A DNA stretch of 5,429 bases, taken from NCBI GenBank assembly GCA_030615565.1, contig JAUWZC010000159.1:1-5429 (forward strand). Direction: 5' to 3'. The stretch comes from Desulfobacteraceae bacterium. GTDB lineage: Bacteria > Desulfobacterota > DSM-4660 > Desulfatiglandales > B25-G16. The position numbers and the translations under genes are program-made. The notes beneath the pieces were generated by a model that was given only the letters and a program-made list of their open reading frames with translations, ran no database searches and was not told the origin of the DNA. How positions within the stretch are numbered: position 1 is the first letter of the stretch; each line of letters opens with the position of its first letter. Positions 5,339-5,429 of the stretch are shown piece after piece.

Positions 5339-5413
5339 TGGTAGGCACGACGGGATTTGAACCCGTGACTTCTACCGTGTCAAGGTAGCGCTCTCCCCCT
5401 GAGCTACGCGCCT
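5339..5413 (-). tRNA. tRNA-Val (anticodon GAC)
   Basis: This is a complete 75-nt cloverleaf. The acceptor AGGCGCG pairs with CGTGCCT over 7 bp with one G-U. The D arm is GCTC/GAGC with loop AGGGGGA. The anticodon stem CTACC/GGTAG encloses loop TTGACAC, giving anticodon GAC, which reads GUC and GUU valine codons. The variable loop is AAGTC and the T arm ACGGG/CCCGT with loop TTCAAAT. Discriminator A is followed by an encoded CCA (5341-5339). The 16 bases left before the window edge on the 5' side include GATACT, a possible -10 box, but the promoter cannot be judged. Confidence 0.97.
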
Positions 5414-5429
5414 TCTAAAAGAGTATCTA

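Noticed and set aside
5339..5413. tRNA-Val as an attachment site for an integrated element
   Set aside because: I saw no repeat of the tRNA 3' end elsewhere in the window and no integrase. An element longer than the window cannot be excluded.

Overview
The window reads as a chromosomal segment of moderate to low GC from a Gram-negative bacterium. A deltaproteobacterium in the broad sense (Desulfobacterota, possibly a sulfate reducer) is the best guess. This rests on the resemblance of the HU protein to deltaproteobacterial HU and on the DUF4382 lipoprotein, a family common in that group. The assignment is inference; no rRNA gene is present.

Layout. Positions 1-527 are AT-rich and hold no recognisable gene. 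A near-consensus sigma70 promoter (528-555) drives a structured leader of about 105 nt and then a DUF4382 lipoprotein on the plus strand (668-1534), which ends at a clear intrinsic terminator (1604-1627). Everything after that is on the minus strand, so the lipoprotein converges on its neighbours. In the direction of minus-strand transcription these are: tRNA-Val(GAC) with encoded CCA (5413-5339) and its terminator; a HigA-type antitoxin with no visible HigB toxin (5044-4727); a 550-bp intergenic region with an unusual G-free tract; a histone-like HU protein (4176-3907); and a two-gene unit of an HD-domain dNTP triphosphohydrolase-like protein (about 3631-2328, frameshifted) and a YwgA/Panacea-like protein (2331-1777). 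The last two genes share an ATGA stop/start overlap.

How the genes relate. The HD and YwgA-like genes are almost certainly one translationally coupled operon: the Shine-Dalgarno of the second lies inside the last codons of the first. The HD protein keeps every catalytic residue of the SAMHD1-like dNTPase core that I can place, but its reading frame is broken by one base near position 2906, about 56% of the way through. With that base restored the protein is 434 residues, the usual family length. It is therefore either a recent pseudogene or a one-base sequence error. HU, HigA and the tRNA look like separate transcription units.

Points for a second look are the frameshifted dNTPase with its coupled partner, the structured leader with an extended 16S-complementary motif ahead of the lipoprotein, the orphan HigA with a candidate operator, and the helically phased G-free tract at 4520-4574. 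I saw no CRISPR array, insertion sequence, integrase or rRNA.
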